From: Aquirufa rosea
GTDB taxonomy: Bacteria; Bacteroidota; Bacteroidia; Cytophagales; Spirosomataceae
DNA: 64,000 bases
Assembly (NCBI RefSeq): GCF_004118285.1
Contig: NZ_SDHY01000004.1
Span: 62,001 to 126,000, forward strand
Direction of reading: 5' to 3'
Numbering within the stretch: position 1 is the stretch's first letter; each line of letters starts with the position of its first letter. This document shows positions 45,469-54,594 of this stretch, one piece after another. A program made the position numbers and the translations under genes. Below the pieces are notes generated by a model that was not told the DNA's origin, did no database searches, and saw only the letters and a program-made list of their open reading frames with translations.

Positions 45469-47049
45469 ATGAAAAAAATTGCTCTACTATTCTTCTATTT
45501 CCTGTCAGTTTGTTTCTCCAAAACACATGCTTCGTTTAAAGATGAACCGGTGGGAACAAAAATTAAGATTGCACCTGGCTATATACAAGGAACCGTAGAG
45601 AAAAATGGGGTTAAATCCTTTAAGGGCATACCCTTTGCCGCTCCTCCTGTAGGCCCTTTACGCTGGAAAGCCCCCATGCCAGTGGCTGCTTGGGAAGGAG
45701 TAAAAACATGCCAAGCCTTTGGTCCTAGTGCCATGCAAAGAACACCCAGCCCATTTTACATGTGGTCAGAGGAATTTCTAATACCTAAAGAACCCATACA
45801 AGAGGACTGCCTTTATTTAAACGTTTGGACCAATGCACAAAAAAAGACAGATAAAAAACCTGTGTTGGTGTGGATACATGGGGGTGGATTTTCTTCTGGC
45901 GGCAGTTCGGTTCCAATTTACGATGGGATAAATTTAGCCTCAAAGGGGGTCGTGTATGTGAGCATTAATTATCGAGTGGGGATTTTCGGTTTTTTTTCTC
46001 ATCCTGCTCTGAGCCAAGAGTCGCCCATGAAAACATCGGGTAATTATGGTCTATTAGATCAAATCGCCGCATTACAATGGGTTAAAAATAATATAGCTCA
46101 ATTTGGAGGTGATCCTACTAATGTGACCATTGCAGGTCAATCTGCCGGTTCCTTTGCTGTTGTTAGCTTAATGGCATCACCACTGGCGAAAGGCCTATTT
46201 CACAAGGCCATTGCAGAAAGTGGTGCGGGCTTATTGCCCAGAAATCCACTTAGCTCAAGCCAAGCTATGCCTAGCCTTAAAGAATCAGAGGAAATAGGTA
46301 AAAAAACGATGGACAATTTAGGTTTATTCCAAATAGATCAAATGAGAGCCATTCCAGCCGAAGAATTATTAAAAAAAGCATCTGCACGAAATGTCATTAT
46401 CGTGGATGGATATTTCATGCCTGAAAGTATCGAACAGATATTCAATCAGAAAAAACAGCACCAAGTTCCTTTGCTTACAGGCTGGAATGAGGATGAAGGA
46501 CTAGTTATGGGACCAATTAAAAAAGCCCAGGAATACCGTTCAGATATAGAAAAACAATACGGCTCTTTAGCCCAAGAACTATTGACACATTATCCTGGCA
46601 GTAATGATTCCATAGCAGTGCAATCCCAACTAAACTTATCCAGGGACTTAGTATTTGGTGCCCCTAATTACATACTTGCTACACTCCAAAGTAATCATGG
46701 AAACCCCGTATATGTGTACAGATTCACGAGGGTGGTACCTGCCTACGGAGAATATAAAAAATTCAAAGCATTTCACACAGCTGAAGTCCCCTACGCCTTG
46801 AGCACCTTACATCTGGTGAATCGTCCGTGGGAAAAAGCCGATTTCCAATTGGAAAAAACCATGTCTTCCTACTGGATCAACTTTGCAAAATTTGCTAATC
46901 CTAATTCTAAAAATTTACCCAGTTGGCAAAGATTTAGCAGCCAAAACCTTGATATTATACGGCTTGACAAAGAAGTTAACATGATAAAATTACCTGATTT
47001 TAAAAGCTTGAATTTCTTTTACCAAAAAATCTATTTAAAACGACAATAA
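45469..47049 (+). CDS. Secreted carboxylesterase, type B family
   Basis: A 526-residue protein from the ATG at 45469, which begins a signal peptide (KKIALLFFYFLSVCFS). It shows FKGIPFAAPPVGPLRWK, WIHGGGFSSGG, EDCLYLNVW and the nucleophile elbow GQSAGS; a histidine in FHTAEVPY is the likely triad base. It is related to the enzyme at 5500 but has the more standard elbow. Position after the second molybdenum hydroxylase suggests that ester substrates could be cleaved to feed it, which is inference. Confidence 0.88.
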   Translation: MKKIALLFFYFLSVCFSKTHASFKDEPVGTKIKIAPGYIQGTVEKNGVKSFKGIPFAAPPVGPLRWKAPMPVAAWEGVKTCQAFGPSAMQRTPSPFYMWSEEFLIPKEPIQEDCLYLNVWTNAQKKTDKKPVLVWIHGGGFSSGGSSVPIYDGINLASKGVVYVSINYRVGIFGFFSHPALSQESPMKTSGNYGLLDQIAALQWVKNNIAQFGGDPTNVTIAGQSAGSFAVVSLMASPLAKGLFHKAIAESGAGLLPRNPLSSSQAMPSLKESEEIGKKTMDNLGLFQIDQMRAIPAEELLKKASARNVIIVDGYFMPESIEQIFNQKKQHQVPLLTGWNEDEGLVMGPIKKAQEYRSDIEKQYGSLAQELLTHYPGSNDSIAVQSQLNLSRDLVFGAPNYILATLQSNHGNPVYVYRFTRVVPAYGEYKKFKAFHTAEVPYALSTLHLVNRPWEKADFQLEKTMSSYWINFAKFANPNSKNLPSWQRFSSQNLDIIRLDKEVNMIKLPDFKSLNFFYQKIYLKRQ

Positions 47050-47528
47050 AATCTATTATCCTTATAAACCAAAAACCCCTCAGCTATTAGCCAAAGGATT
47101 TCCAAACCTGTGTTCTATAATTATAATGTGATTAATTGATTAGGGCTTTTTAAGCTCATATGCCCTTGATATTTTTTCTAGTTTGCTGAATAATGACACA
47201 CAATTTTAAGATAGCCTAAAAATTCATTAAGCTTGATAACTTATCGAATTACAAAATTGTTTGAAAAATATATGGTGTAAAAATTCATCATGTTCATCTT
47301 TCAGGATTATGAACAACATAAAGAAAAATTTGAAAATCAGAACATGTTAAATTTACCCAAGCAATAACCTGTTTAAACTTGTTTTTCAGTACTTATTTAG
47401 TCGTACTGAAAAATTAATATAAAGGGAAAAACATATCTAGCCTTTGAAAAGCTATACTTAATAATATTTTATTTGGCCACTAAAAACTAAAATAGCATCG
47501 ATCTTTGCAACGCATTTTTTGTCGACCA
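47050..47528. other. Gene-free stretch before the membrane AraC regulator
   Basis: An AT-rich gap of about 480 bases without a credible gene on either strand. It holds the inverted repeat at 47382-47413 and, just before the next start, a GATCTTTG element at 47500-47507 that differs from TAnnTTTG in its first base only. The rest shows no recognisable RNA or remnant gene. Confidence 0.6.
47382..47413. repeat. Perfect 11-base inverted repeat
   Basis: TTTTTCAGTAC and GTACTGAAAAA flank a 10-base loop. There is no T run after the stem on either strand, so it is more likely an operator than a terminator; it lies about 115 bases before the AraC gene. Confidence 0.6.
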
Positions 47529-48731
47529 ATGGCTGATTTACCACTATTTATTTTTACCATATTATCGTCTAGTATTGGGCTAGTCGTTAGTATAATATTA
47601 TTTTTCGGACAAGACATTGCAACTTTAAGCTCAAAAATTCTATCTGCCATTTTGTTTTGTTTGGTGATTTTAACCGTGGGTAATAGCCTAACCTTATCTA
47701 CTATCTTGTATGATTACCCACAATTCTTTAAAACATATACTTGGGCCGCATTCTGCATAGGACCATTATTTTATTTATATGTAAGAACAGTTTTAAATCA
47801 ATCTTACAAGCTCTACTGGAAAGATTCATTTATGTTTATTCCTGCCCTATTATATCAGGTTCATCGCCTTCCATTTGATATTTTAAGTCGAGCGGAAAAA
47901 CTTGTGATTGTAAAAAGAGCGTTGAGTAATCGCATTGAATTTATACAAGAAGCAGAAGGTCTATTGCCTCCAGGATGGCTACCCATAATACGAATCCTCG
48001 TATTACTAATCAGTATGTTTGCTGCATTAATTTTATTATTAAGAAGACGCAAAAAAATATTTGAATCAAAAATTCAAATTGAAAGAAACAAACAAATTTA
48101 CCGGTTTTTATGGGTAAGTATGGGTCTTATTTTTATTGGTACATTGTTGGTAGCTATCATCACATTTCTTCAATTTATCAAAGGTATATTCTTGGCAAAA
48201 ATGATTGTTTTTGTGATTTCCTGTGAAATTCTATTCATATGCATTTATTTGTTTACCCAGCCTAAAATTCTATATGGGATGATTGGCTGGATTCAAATGG
48301 ATGAACCTGTTAAGTCTTTACAAAATACTACCTTCACCACTGATCAAAAAAGCGTTGAAAATGATGATATTACTTATGTGAGCCATTATCATGGAATCAG
48401 TATATTAAATTCCATAGAAACACATTTTAGAGAAAATCACCCATTTACTACTATCGGTTATTGTCTAGCTGATTTATCTAGGGAAATCAACGTTCCCGCT
48501 TATTTAGTCTCAACTGTGATAAATCAGGAATTTGATAAAAATTTTAATGAATTCGTGAATGATGCCCGCTTTGAGTATTTAAAAATCATGCGATTAACCG
48601 ATCAAAATTTCGATAAATATTCCATTGAATACATTGGAAATTCTTTGGGTTTTGGCTCAAGAACCTCTTTTATTTCCGCTGTTAAGAAAAGAACAGGCTT
48701 ATTACCTAAGGAATATTTAGCCAATATTTAA
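47529..48731 (+). CDS. Membrane-anchored AraC family regulator
   Basis: A 400-residue protein from the ATG at 47529; an in-frame TTG at 47505 adds eight residues. About six or seven membrane helices occupy residues 5-240, followed by a C-terminal AraC helix-turn-helix of about 100 residues (ISREINVPAYLVSTVINQEF-like first helix pair, then GNSLGFGSRTSFISAVKKRTGLLPKEYL). This layout is common in Bacteroidota and should sense a signal at the membrane. The neighbours on both sides could be targets; none is indicated clearly. Confidence 0.88.
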   Translation: MADLPLFIFTILSSSIGLVVSIILFFGQDIATLSSKILSAILFCLVILTVGNSLTLSTILYDYPQFFKTYTWAAFCIGPLFYLYVRTVLNQSYKLYWKDSFMFIPALLYQVHRLPFDILSRAEKLVIVKRALSNRIEFIQEAEGLLPPGWLPIIRILVLLISMFAALILLLRRRKKIFESKIQIERNKQIYRFLWVSMGLIFIGTLLVAIITFLQFIKGIFLAKMIVFVISCEILFICIYLFTQPKILYGMIGWIQMDEPVKSLQNTTFTTDQKSVENDDITYVSHYHGISILNSIETHFRENHPFTTIGYCLADLSREINVPAYLVSTVINQEFDKNFNEFVNDARFEYLKIMRLTDQNFDKYSIEYIGNSLGFGSRTSFISAVKKRTGLLPKEYLANI

Positions 48732-48777
48732 TTTCCTAAAGTTGTTTATATTCAGGAATAAATTCTCCTGAATACAT

Positions 48778-49167
48778 ATGAAAAATCAACAAGACCATAT
48801 ACATATCTTTTCTGGCGAAATCGCAGACTATTGGATTGAAGACGGCATTCTATTTTCTCAATCTAAACCTATCAAAAGAACGGTACCATTGATTCAAGAA
48901 AATATTGAATTAGTTAAAAAGATTACGCAAAACCAAGCCATGCCTTTGCTGATATATTTGTGTAAATCCCCTGTACCCGACAAAGAAACCCGTCAATTCT
49001 CCCGAGAACAATTATCCCAAGTATATAAAGCTATGGCCATGGTTTCTGCACCTGGGCTTTCACAATTAATCATGAAAATGGTATTTCAATTCCAAAAACC
49101 ACCAATTCCTATCAAAAGCTTTAGTCGGGAGGAAAGCGCTCTTCAATGGTTGCAACAATTCAAATAA
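48778..49167 (+). CDS. STAS-like DUF7793 protein
   Basis: A 129-residue soluble protein. The pattern of alternating strands and helices (EIADYWIEDGILFSQSKP, NIELVKKITQNQAMPLLIYLC and the helix-rich remainder with REESALQWLQQF) resembles small SpoIIAA/STAS-like proteins that in Bacteroidota are labelled DUF7793. No phosphorylatable serine motif can be placed with confidence. It precedes the malonate transporter genes by 61 bases on the same strand, so co-transcription is possible. The function is unknown. Confidence 0.6.
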   Translation: MKNQQDHIHIFSGEIADYWIEDGILFSQSKPIKRTVPLIQENIELVKKITQNQAMPLLIYLCKSPVPDKETRQFSREQLSQVYKAMAMVSAPGLSQLIMKMVFQFQKPPIPIKSFSREESALQWLQQFK

Positions 49168-49228
49168 GCAAAAACAGATAGTTTAAGGTTATTACAAAAT
49201 TTCATATATTCGTTTTTATACCCTATTG

Positions 49229-49594
49229 ATGATGCTTATTTATGGTTTAGGTTTATTGGCTTTAAGTTATCTAGCTGGCCAATTATTTGGAGATTTTCTC
49301 GGAGAATTTATTGGGGTTCAAGCCAACGTCGGTGGAGTGGGCTTCGCGATGTTAACACTAGTTTTACTCCATAATTATTTTCAAAAAAAGCATTGGATTA
49401 AAGGTAATTTTGATGACGGAATTGGCTTTTGGAGTAATTTATATATTCCTGTTATTGTAGCCATGTCGGCCAGCCAAAATGCATTATTGGCATTTAATCA
49501 TGGTATTCTTCCCCTCGTGGCTGGAATTCTCATCGTGGTGCTAGGATTTGCTTTAGTCCCGCTCATTTCCACCATTAAAACTACCAACGAATGA
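49229..49594 (+). CDS. madL: Malonate transporter subunit MadL
   Basis: A small membrane protein of about 121 residues with four hydrophobic segments. Its start (MLIYGLGLLALSYLAGQ) and the FGDFLGEFIGVQANVGGVGFAM segment match MadL. MadL and MadM together import malonate with sodium ions. ATG codons at 49229 and 49232 are both usable, and a TTG at 49226 is unlikely. Its stop overlaps the madM start in an ATGA, so the two subunits are made together. Confidence 0.88.
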   Translation: MMLIYGLGLLALSYLAGQLFGDFLGEFIGVQANVGGVGFAMLTLVLLHNYFQKKHWIKGNFDDGIGFWSNLYIPVIVAMSASQNALLAFNHGILPLVAGILIVVLGFALVPLISTIKTTNE

Positions 49595-50346
49595 ACATCA
49601 TTTCTTTCTTCGAAAAAAATGGTATGATTACCAGTTTCATGGTGATTGCCATCATCATGCTCATTTCAGAACAAATTTCCACAAGAATTCTTCGAAAAAA
49701 AATCCCAGGATCTGCCATCGCCATTTTAATAGGATTAATCTTAGCTTATTATGGGGGGGTGCAAAGTGGGGGCGAAAAAGGAATTGCCGATATTGCATTT
49801 TTCAGTGGTTTTAAATTAGTCGGAGGATCCATGTTCCGTGATTTTTGCATTGTAGCTACGGCACTCGGTGTAAGTTTTCCTGTCATTATTCAAGCTGGAA
49901 AAGCAGGTGTAATTTCTTTGATTTTAGGTTTAGTGGTTTCATTTGTACTAGGAGTTTTGGTGGGTTGGGCATTTGATTATCATGATGCAGAAAGTTTAAG
50001 TACCATTGGTGCAGGAACATTGACTTTCATTGTAGGTCCCGTGACAGGCTCCGCCCTAGGAGCAAGCTCCGATGTAATTGCATTAAGCGTGGCAACAGGT
50101 GTAGTAAAAGCCATTGCCGTAACCATTTTCACCCCGCTCATTGCCTCAAAAATTCAATTAAATAATCCGCATTCCGCCATGGTATTTGGAGGACTCATGG
50201 GAACTACCAGCGGAGTAGCCGCGGGTTTAGCCGCCACAGACCAAAAACTAGTCCCTTATGGAGCCTTAACAGCGACTTTTTACACGGGTTTAGGCTGCTT
50301 GCTTTGTCCTAGCGTATTTTACCTGTTACTAAAAGCTATTTTATAA
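49591..50346 (+). CDS. madM: Malonate transporter subunit MadM
   Basis: A 251-residue inner-membrane protein with eight or nine hydrophobic helices. Characteristic segments are GSAIAILIGLILAYYGG, GGSMFRDFCIVATALGVSF and TFIVGPVTGSALGASSDVIALS. With MadL it forms the sodium-coupled malonate uptake system known from Malonomonas and Pseudomonas. It converges on a malonyl-CoA synthetase-like gene with an 11-base overlap of the ends, which fits import followed by activation to malonyl-CoA. No malonate decarboxylase genes are in the window. Confidence 0.9.
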   Translation: MNIISFFEKNGMITSFMVIAIIMLISEQISTRILRKKIPGSAIAILIGLILAYYGGVQSGGEKGIADIAFFSGFKLVGGSMFRDFCIVATALGVSFPVIIQAGKAGVISLILGLVVSFVLGVLVGWAFDYHDAESLSTIGAGTLTFIVGPVTGSALGASSDVIALSVATGVVKAIAVTIFTPLIASKIQLNNPHSAMVFGGLMGTTSGVAAGLAATDQKLVPYGALTATFYTGLGCLLCPSVFYLLLKAIL

Positions 50347-51814
50347 ACAAGGGTTTCAAGTCGTTTTTGGTCACCTTACCCATGGCATTTCTAGGCAGCT
50401 CAGACAAGAATACATATTTTCGAGGAACACGATAAGCAGGCATTTTACTTCGCATATATGTATTTAAATCCTCTGAACTAGTTTCCACCTTCAATACCAC
50501 AGCCGCAGCTACAACCTCACCCCATTCTTCATCTGGCAAACCTACCACCGAACAGTCGTCAACGTTTGGATGAGTCCGTAAAACCTCCTCTATCTCCAAA
50601 GCTGATAATTTGTAGCCTCCTGATTTAATAATATCAGTAGAGTTTCTGCCCAATATGCGATAATAATGATCCTGGACCTCTGCCACGTCGCCGGTTTTAA
50701 ACCAACCATCGGAAGTAAAGGCTTCTTCGGTGGCCTGCTGTTTGCCCCAATACTCTTTAAAAACTGTTGGCCCTTTTACTTGAATTTCTCCTGGCTCACC
50801 CACCACTTCCATATTTTCTTCATTGGCAAGCCGCACCTGTACCATAGGCAAAGGCATACCCACATGTCCAGCCCGTCTTTCTCCCTCATACGGATTACTG
50901 ATTGCCATGCCTATTTCTGTCATCCCATATCTTTCCAACAAGCGCTGACCACTTAATGCCTCCCATTTTTCCATGACCGAAACTGGTAGCGCCGCAGATC
51001 CCGAAATCATGAGTCGAAATGCCTGCATGTACTTCTTTAATTCCATTCTCTCTTGTTCTGACCTAGTTTCTAGATAGGCAATCAATTTAAAATAGATGGT
51101 AGGAACAGCCATAAAGACATTTAAATCTCCTTTTTTGAATAGTTCAAAAATAGCCTCTGCCGAAAATTGAGCTAGGAACTCCACTTTGCCTCCCACATAT
51201 AAAGTGGCAGATATCACATTGATTATTCCATGAATATGGTGTAAGGGAAGCACGCATAAAGTATGATCCTGAGCAGTATATTTCCAGGCCTCTACCAGGG
51301 ATTTTATTTGACTTTCTATCCCATGATGGGTACTCAATACACCTTTAGGTAGACTGGTAGTACCACTAGTGTATAAAATCATGGCTCCCCTTTCTGCATC
51401 AATAGTGGGTAAGCTTCTCTGATGTAATGCAGGCATTTCTCCCCAAACCAATAATCGAATGCCCGATGCCTCGCAAAAATCTTTAAGCAGGGACTTATAT
51501 GCTGCGGAACAGATAAAGGTCTTGGCGCCCGTATCGTGCAAAATGTATTTGATGGATTCTAAAGGATGAGCCAATGCCACGGGAACCGCTATCCCACCTG
51601 CTAACCAAATACCCCACTGAGAAACCACATAGTCCAAACCCGGTTCAACCATGTAAGCTACGGGAGATTGATTTAAATCTGACTCATTTTCAAGTAAAAC
51701 ACTAGCGACTTTTTCTGAATGCTCAATGAGTGTGGTATAAGTATGGGATTGGGAACCGGACAACAAAGCCGTTGATTCTCCAAATTTCAGTGCGTTCTTT
51801 TGAAAATAGAGCAT
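50336..51814 (-). CDS. matB: Malonyl-CoA synthetase-like acyl-CoA ligase
   Basis: A 492-residue ANL-family enzyme. It has the AMP-binding loop YTSGTTSLPKG, the LERYGMTEIGMA segment, the TGD motif in WFKTGDVA and the C-terminal lysine region GKVTKNDLK. The stretch after GMTEIGMAISNPYEGERRAGHVG matches the malonyl-CoA ligases (MatB/ACSF3) specifically. The expected reaction is malonate plus ATP plus CoA to malonyl-CoA. Convergence with madLM supports the specificity, although acyl specificity cannot be proven from motifs. Confidence 0.85.
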   Translation of the reverse strand: MLYFQKNALKFGESTALLSGSQSHTYTTLIEHSEKVASVLLENESDLNQSPVAYMVEPGLDYVVSQWGIWLAGGIAVPVALAHPLESIKYILHDTGAKTFICSAAYKSLLKDFCEASGIRLLVWGEMPALHQRSLPTIDAERGAMILYTSGTTSLPKGVLSTHHGIESQIKSLVEAWKYTAQDHTLCVLPLHHIHGIINVISATLYVGGKVEFLAQFSAEAIFELFKKGDLNVFMAVPTIYFKLIAYLETRSEQERMELKKYMQAFRLMISGSAALPVSVMEKWEALSGQRLLERYGMTEIGMAISNPYEGERRAGHVGMPLPMVQVRLANEENMEVVGEPGEIQVKGPTVFKEYWGKQQATEEAFTSDGWFKTGDVAEVQDHYYRILGRNSTDIIKSGGYKLSALEIEEVLRTHPNVDDCSVVGLPDEEWGEVVAAAVVLKVETSSEDLNTYMRSKMPAYRVPRKYVFLSELPRNAMGKVTKNDLKPLFIK

Positions 51815-51934
51815 AGTTTAACTTGGTAGGGTCAATTTTTATTATTGAATCATTAAGATTCAATAGGTTTAAAATTAGGAGAAATAATTCAATAATTCCC
51901 CTTATCCCTTCATATAAAAAATAGCATTCAGGAC

Positions 51935-52690
51935 TTAAAGCAAAGAATCCCAGAGTACAGCCCGCATTTGCAAAGCTTTCCTCGAGGCTTCCAACACTTC
52001 ATTCCATTTAAAGTCATCATCTCCACATAAATGACTAAGCATTTCCATGGCCAAATGACTGTGATGATCTCCATCAACCTCTATATGTCTTTCCATATAA
52101 TATCTAAGAGTTGATACTTGCTCAGGAGAAACTTCATACAAGTTTTTCAACAATTGATGAAACATATCAGGAATTAAGTCCTCTCGGCCAAAAGTGAATA
52201 CTCCTGCTTTCACATGAACGGGTGCATGTATGGCAATCTCAAAAGTGTACACTAAAAAAGCTCTAACCTGTGGTGGTAAAGCTGTTAATTGAATTGCCTC
52301 CTCAATGTTATTCCCTTCTTGGATACACGTAAGTAAGGCATCAATCCACTCGGTGGATGCCCCAAGGCGATTCATCGCGTTTTTATAAAGTTCAAAATGG
52401 CTAATCCTATGGCCAAATTCATCCACATCCGATTCCTCTCCCAACACGATTTCATTGATTAAAAATCGAGTATCAGCTGAACCAACAGGAAGCCACGGGA
52501 CTTGAGTACAAGTCAAACTATTTTGAAGTGATTTCAACAAACTCATAAAGTCCCAAACAGCAAACACATGAATTTGTGTGAATTTTCGTAGGCTTTCTAT
52601 GTCATTGATGGTTGAGTATATCGGATGAGAAAGCAGCTTATTTCGTTCCTCTTCCAATTCTTGCTTAAGAAATAGTAGTTGATTTTCCAT
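51935..52690 (-). CDS. DUF3050 protein, haem-oxygenase-like fold
   Basis: A 251-residue soluble protein from the ATG at 52690; the frame extends to 52750 without a convincing start. The order of helices, TQIHVFAVWDFMSLLKSLQ near residue 35, RFLINEIVLGEESD and the late HIEVDGDHHSHLAMEML, matches DUF3050, whose predicted fold resembles haem oxygenase and related iron enzymes. The HEVDGDHH-type histidine/aspartate clusters could bind metal, which is inference. It is the last gene of the operon with the SbtA-like transporter and DUF6671. Confidence 0.82.
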   Translation of the reverse strand: MENQLLFLKQELEEERNKLLSHPIYSTINDIESLRKFTQIHVFAVWDFMSLLKSLQNSLTCTQVPWLPVGSADTRFLINEIVLGEESDVDEFGHRISHFELYKNAMNRLGASTEWIDALLTCIQEGNNIEEAIQLTALPPQVRAFLVYTFEIAIHAPVHVKAGVFTFGREDLIPDMFHQLLKNLYEVSPEQVSTLRYYMERHIEVDGDHHSHLAMEMLSHLCGDDDFKWNEVLEASRKALQMRAVLWDSLL

Positions 52691-52759
52691 AATAAAAGCA
52701 ACGTACAAATTGTCCAAAATGTTTAGAAAAATTGAGTTTAAACTTACCAATACATCTAC

Positions 52760-53611
52760 TTATGGATTGCAGAAATCACAATACATCGGATCTTCAAACT
52801 CTTTCAAATCTGGATATAAATTCTCCTCTTGATAACCACATTTTTTACATTGGCGAATCACTTTCAAAATGGAGGATGTCGGTTTTTGACAAAGTGAACA
52901 CGGTAGACCCGATTGAAAATCGGTAATAGAGTATCCTGGAAACGCACAAGTAGGACAAAGGACCTTCATTTTTTCAACCAACTGATGGGCCAATTTTTCT
53001 ATTTGCTTCATCCGAGTTGGATTATGCATTGCCCTCATATCCGTTTCTAATATACATTTGCCATACTTTTGGAGAAATTGATCGACTACCATATACAAGC
53101 TTTCATAACTATTGATCCCCTTCTCCAATTGGGAAAAATCTGGTGAACTATTTTTTACAATGAGGGCATGAGATGGGAATTTTATTTGCTCCAAAAACTC
53201 CGAAAAATCTTGGCCAGGAATTACTTCTTTCCAATTAAAATTGGTTTCAGTAGTAGTAGCTTGTACATCAATCTCTAATCCATTTTTTCGATCTACCAAT
53301 ACAAGTAATTCCGTTCCTCCTGGCACAAAGACATACTTCGGATGCGCTCCAAATGATCCTTCTGAGGCCATGGCTACATCTAGGCCATATAAATCCATGG
53401 CCCATTCACACTTCTTTCGGGCGGCCTCCAAAGGACTCAAGGTTCTCTCTATTTCTCCCGAAAATGTCCCCAATAAATCCGTATCAAGCTGATGGCTTGC
53501 CTCGTAAATAAACCCAAAAGCCTCCTGCATGACAGGTCCAATCACAGCCTCCTTGGCATGTTTGGTGGCAATGATTAATTTTTCTCCTCGGTACCTCTCT
53601 AGCCAATCCAC
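52760..53611 (-). CDS. DUF6671 protein with zinc-ribbon tail
   Basis: A 283-residue soluble protein. The first 200 residues are DUF6671-like (residues 7-30 with IIATKHAKEAVIG; FGAHPKYVFVPGGTELLVLVDR; ATTTETNF). The C-terminus holds four CxxC pairs (Cys219/222, 238/241, 255/258, 278/281), which should bind two zinc ions. It starts with a GTG at 53611 that overlaps the transporter stop in TAGTG, so the two are coupled tightly. No catalytic activity is established for the family. Its fixed position next to the bicarbonate transporter suggests a role in bicarbonate use or control, which is inference. Confidence 0.82.
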   Translation of the reverse strand: MDWLERYRGEKLIIATKHAKEAVIGPVMQEAFGFIYEASHQLDTDLLGTFSGEIERTLSPLEAARKKCEWAMDLYGLDVAMASEGSFGAHPKYVFVPGGTELLVLVDRKNGLEIDVQATTTETNFNWKEVIPGQDFSEFLEQIKFPSHALIVKNSSPDFSQLEKGINSYESLYMVVDQFLQKYGKCILETDMRAMHNPTRMKQIEKLAHQLVEKMKVLCPTCAFPGYSITDFQSGLPCSLCQKPTSSILKVIRQCKKCGYQEENLYPDLKEFEDPMYCDFCNP

Positions 53612-54582
53612 TACTGAATAATTTGAAAAAAGATGGGCATCCCAATGGTAATGTTAAAAGGAAAGGTTACTCCCAAGGCCATCGGAATATAAATACCTGG
53701 ATCGGCTTTAGGGGCCACCATCCGCATAGCCGCTGGAACGGCGATATAGGAAGCACTAGCCGCTAGGATAGAGAAAATCAAGCGATTTCCTTGATTATCT
53801 GTGATAAATTGACTCACATAAGCAACCATGGAACCATTGAAAAGCGGTAATAGAATGGCGAAGATTAAAATGAAATAGCCCTGCTGTTTGAAGGCCTTGA
53901 TCCGACTTGCCGCTACCATTCCCATATCAAGTAAAAATATGGCTAAAAAACCTTTAAAAATATCTGAAGTAAAATGCTTAATACCAGCGGTCTGATTCGA
54001 ATCAGAAACAAAGCCAATAATTAAGCTTCCTAAAATCATCAAAACGCTACCGTTTGTCAATGAATGTTTTAAAGTACTTCCCCACTGAATCCTTTCTTTA
54101 CCGATTTCATTTTTATCGGATGGAAACAGGTTCATCAACAATAAGCCCATGATGATGGCAGGGAACTCCATTGAAGCCATCACGGCGACCATTTCTCCGC
54201 CGAACTTCAAATGGTTCATTTCTAGAAAAGCCACTGCAGTCACGAAAGTCACGGCACTCACCGAGCCATAAGAAGCTGCTATAGCGCCTGCATTATAGGA
54301 ATTTAGCTTTATTCTCAAAATAAAAAAGGCATAAATAGGAACCAAACATGCCAAACCAAAACCAAAAATTAAACTCTTGACAATCTCGCCTGTGATACCT
54401 GTAGCAGCCAGTTCAGTACCCCCATTAAATCCAATGGAAAATAATAAATACAGTGCAATAAAACTTTTAGAGGCTGCAGGCACTTCTAAATCACTTTTCA
54501 GAAATTTGGCCAACATGCCTAACAAGAAAAACAGTAAAGTAGGATTAGTTAAATTAAAAATAAGTAATTCGAAATTGATCAT
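53611..54582 (-). CDS. SbtA-type sodium-dependent bicarbonate transporter
   Basis: A 323-residue inner-membrane protein with about ten hydrophobic helices. Family hallmarks are NPTLLFFLLGMLAKFLKSDLEVP, FIALYLLFSIGFNGGTEL, AASYGSVSAVTFVTAVAFLE and EFPAIIMGLLLM, which match the Sbt_1 family. In cyanobacteria SbtA imports bicarbonate with sodium for carbon fixation. No carboxysome or Rubisco gene is present here, so the bicarbonate would serve carboxylases of heterotrophic metabolism. It is the second gene of a four-gene operon under a divergent LysR regulator. Confidence 0.9.
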   Translation of the reverse strand: MINFELLIFNLTNPTLLFFLLGMLAKFLKSDLEVPAASKSFIALYLLFSIGFNGGTELAATGITGEIVKSLIFGFGLACLVPIYAFFILRIKLNSYNAGAIAASYGSVSAVTFVTAVAFLEMNHLKFGGEMVAVMASMEFPAIIMGLLLMNLFPSDKNEIGKERIQWGSTLKHSLTNGSVLMILGSLIIGFVSDSNQTAGIKHFTSDIFKGFLAIFLLDMGMVAASRIKAFKQQGYFILIFAILLPLFNGSMVAYVSQFITDNQGNRLIFSILAASASYIAVPAAMRMVAPKADPGIYIPMALGVTFPFNITIGMPIFFQIIQ

Positions 54583-54594
54583 TGTACTAATGGA

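Noticed and set aside
47382-47413. Terminator for the carboxylesterase at 45469-47049
   Set aside because: It is more than 300 bases after the stop and lacks a T run on either strand.
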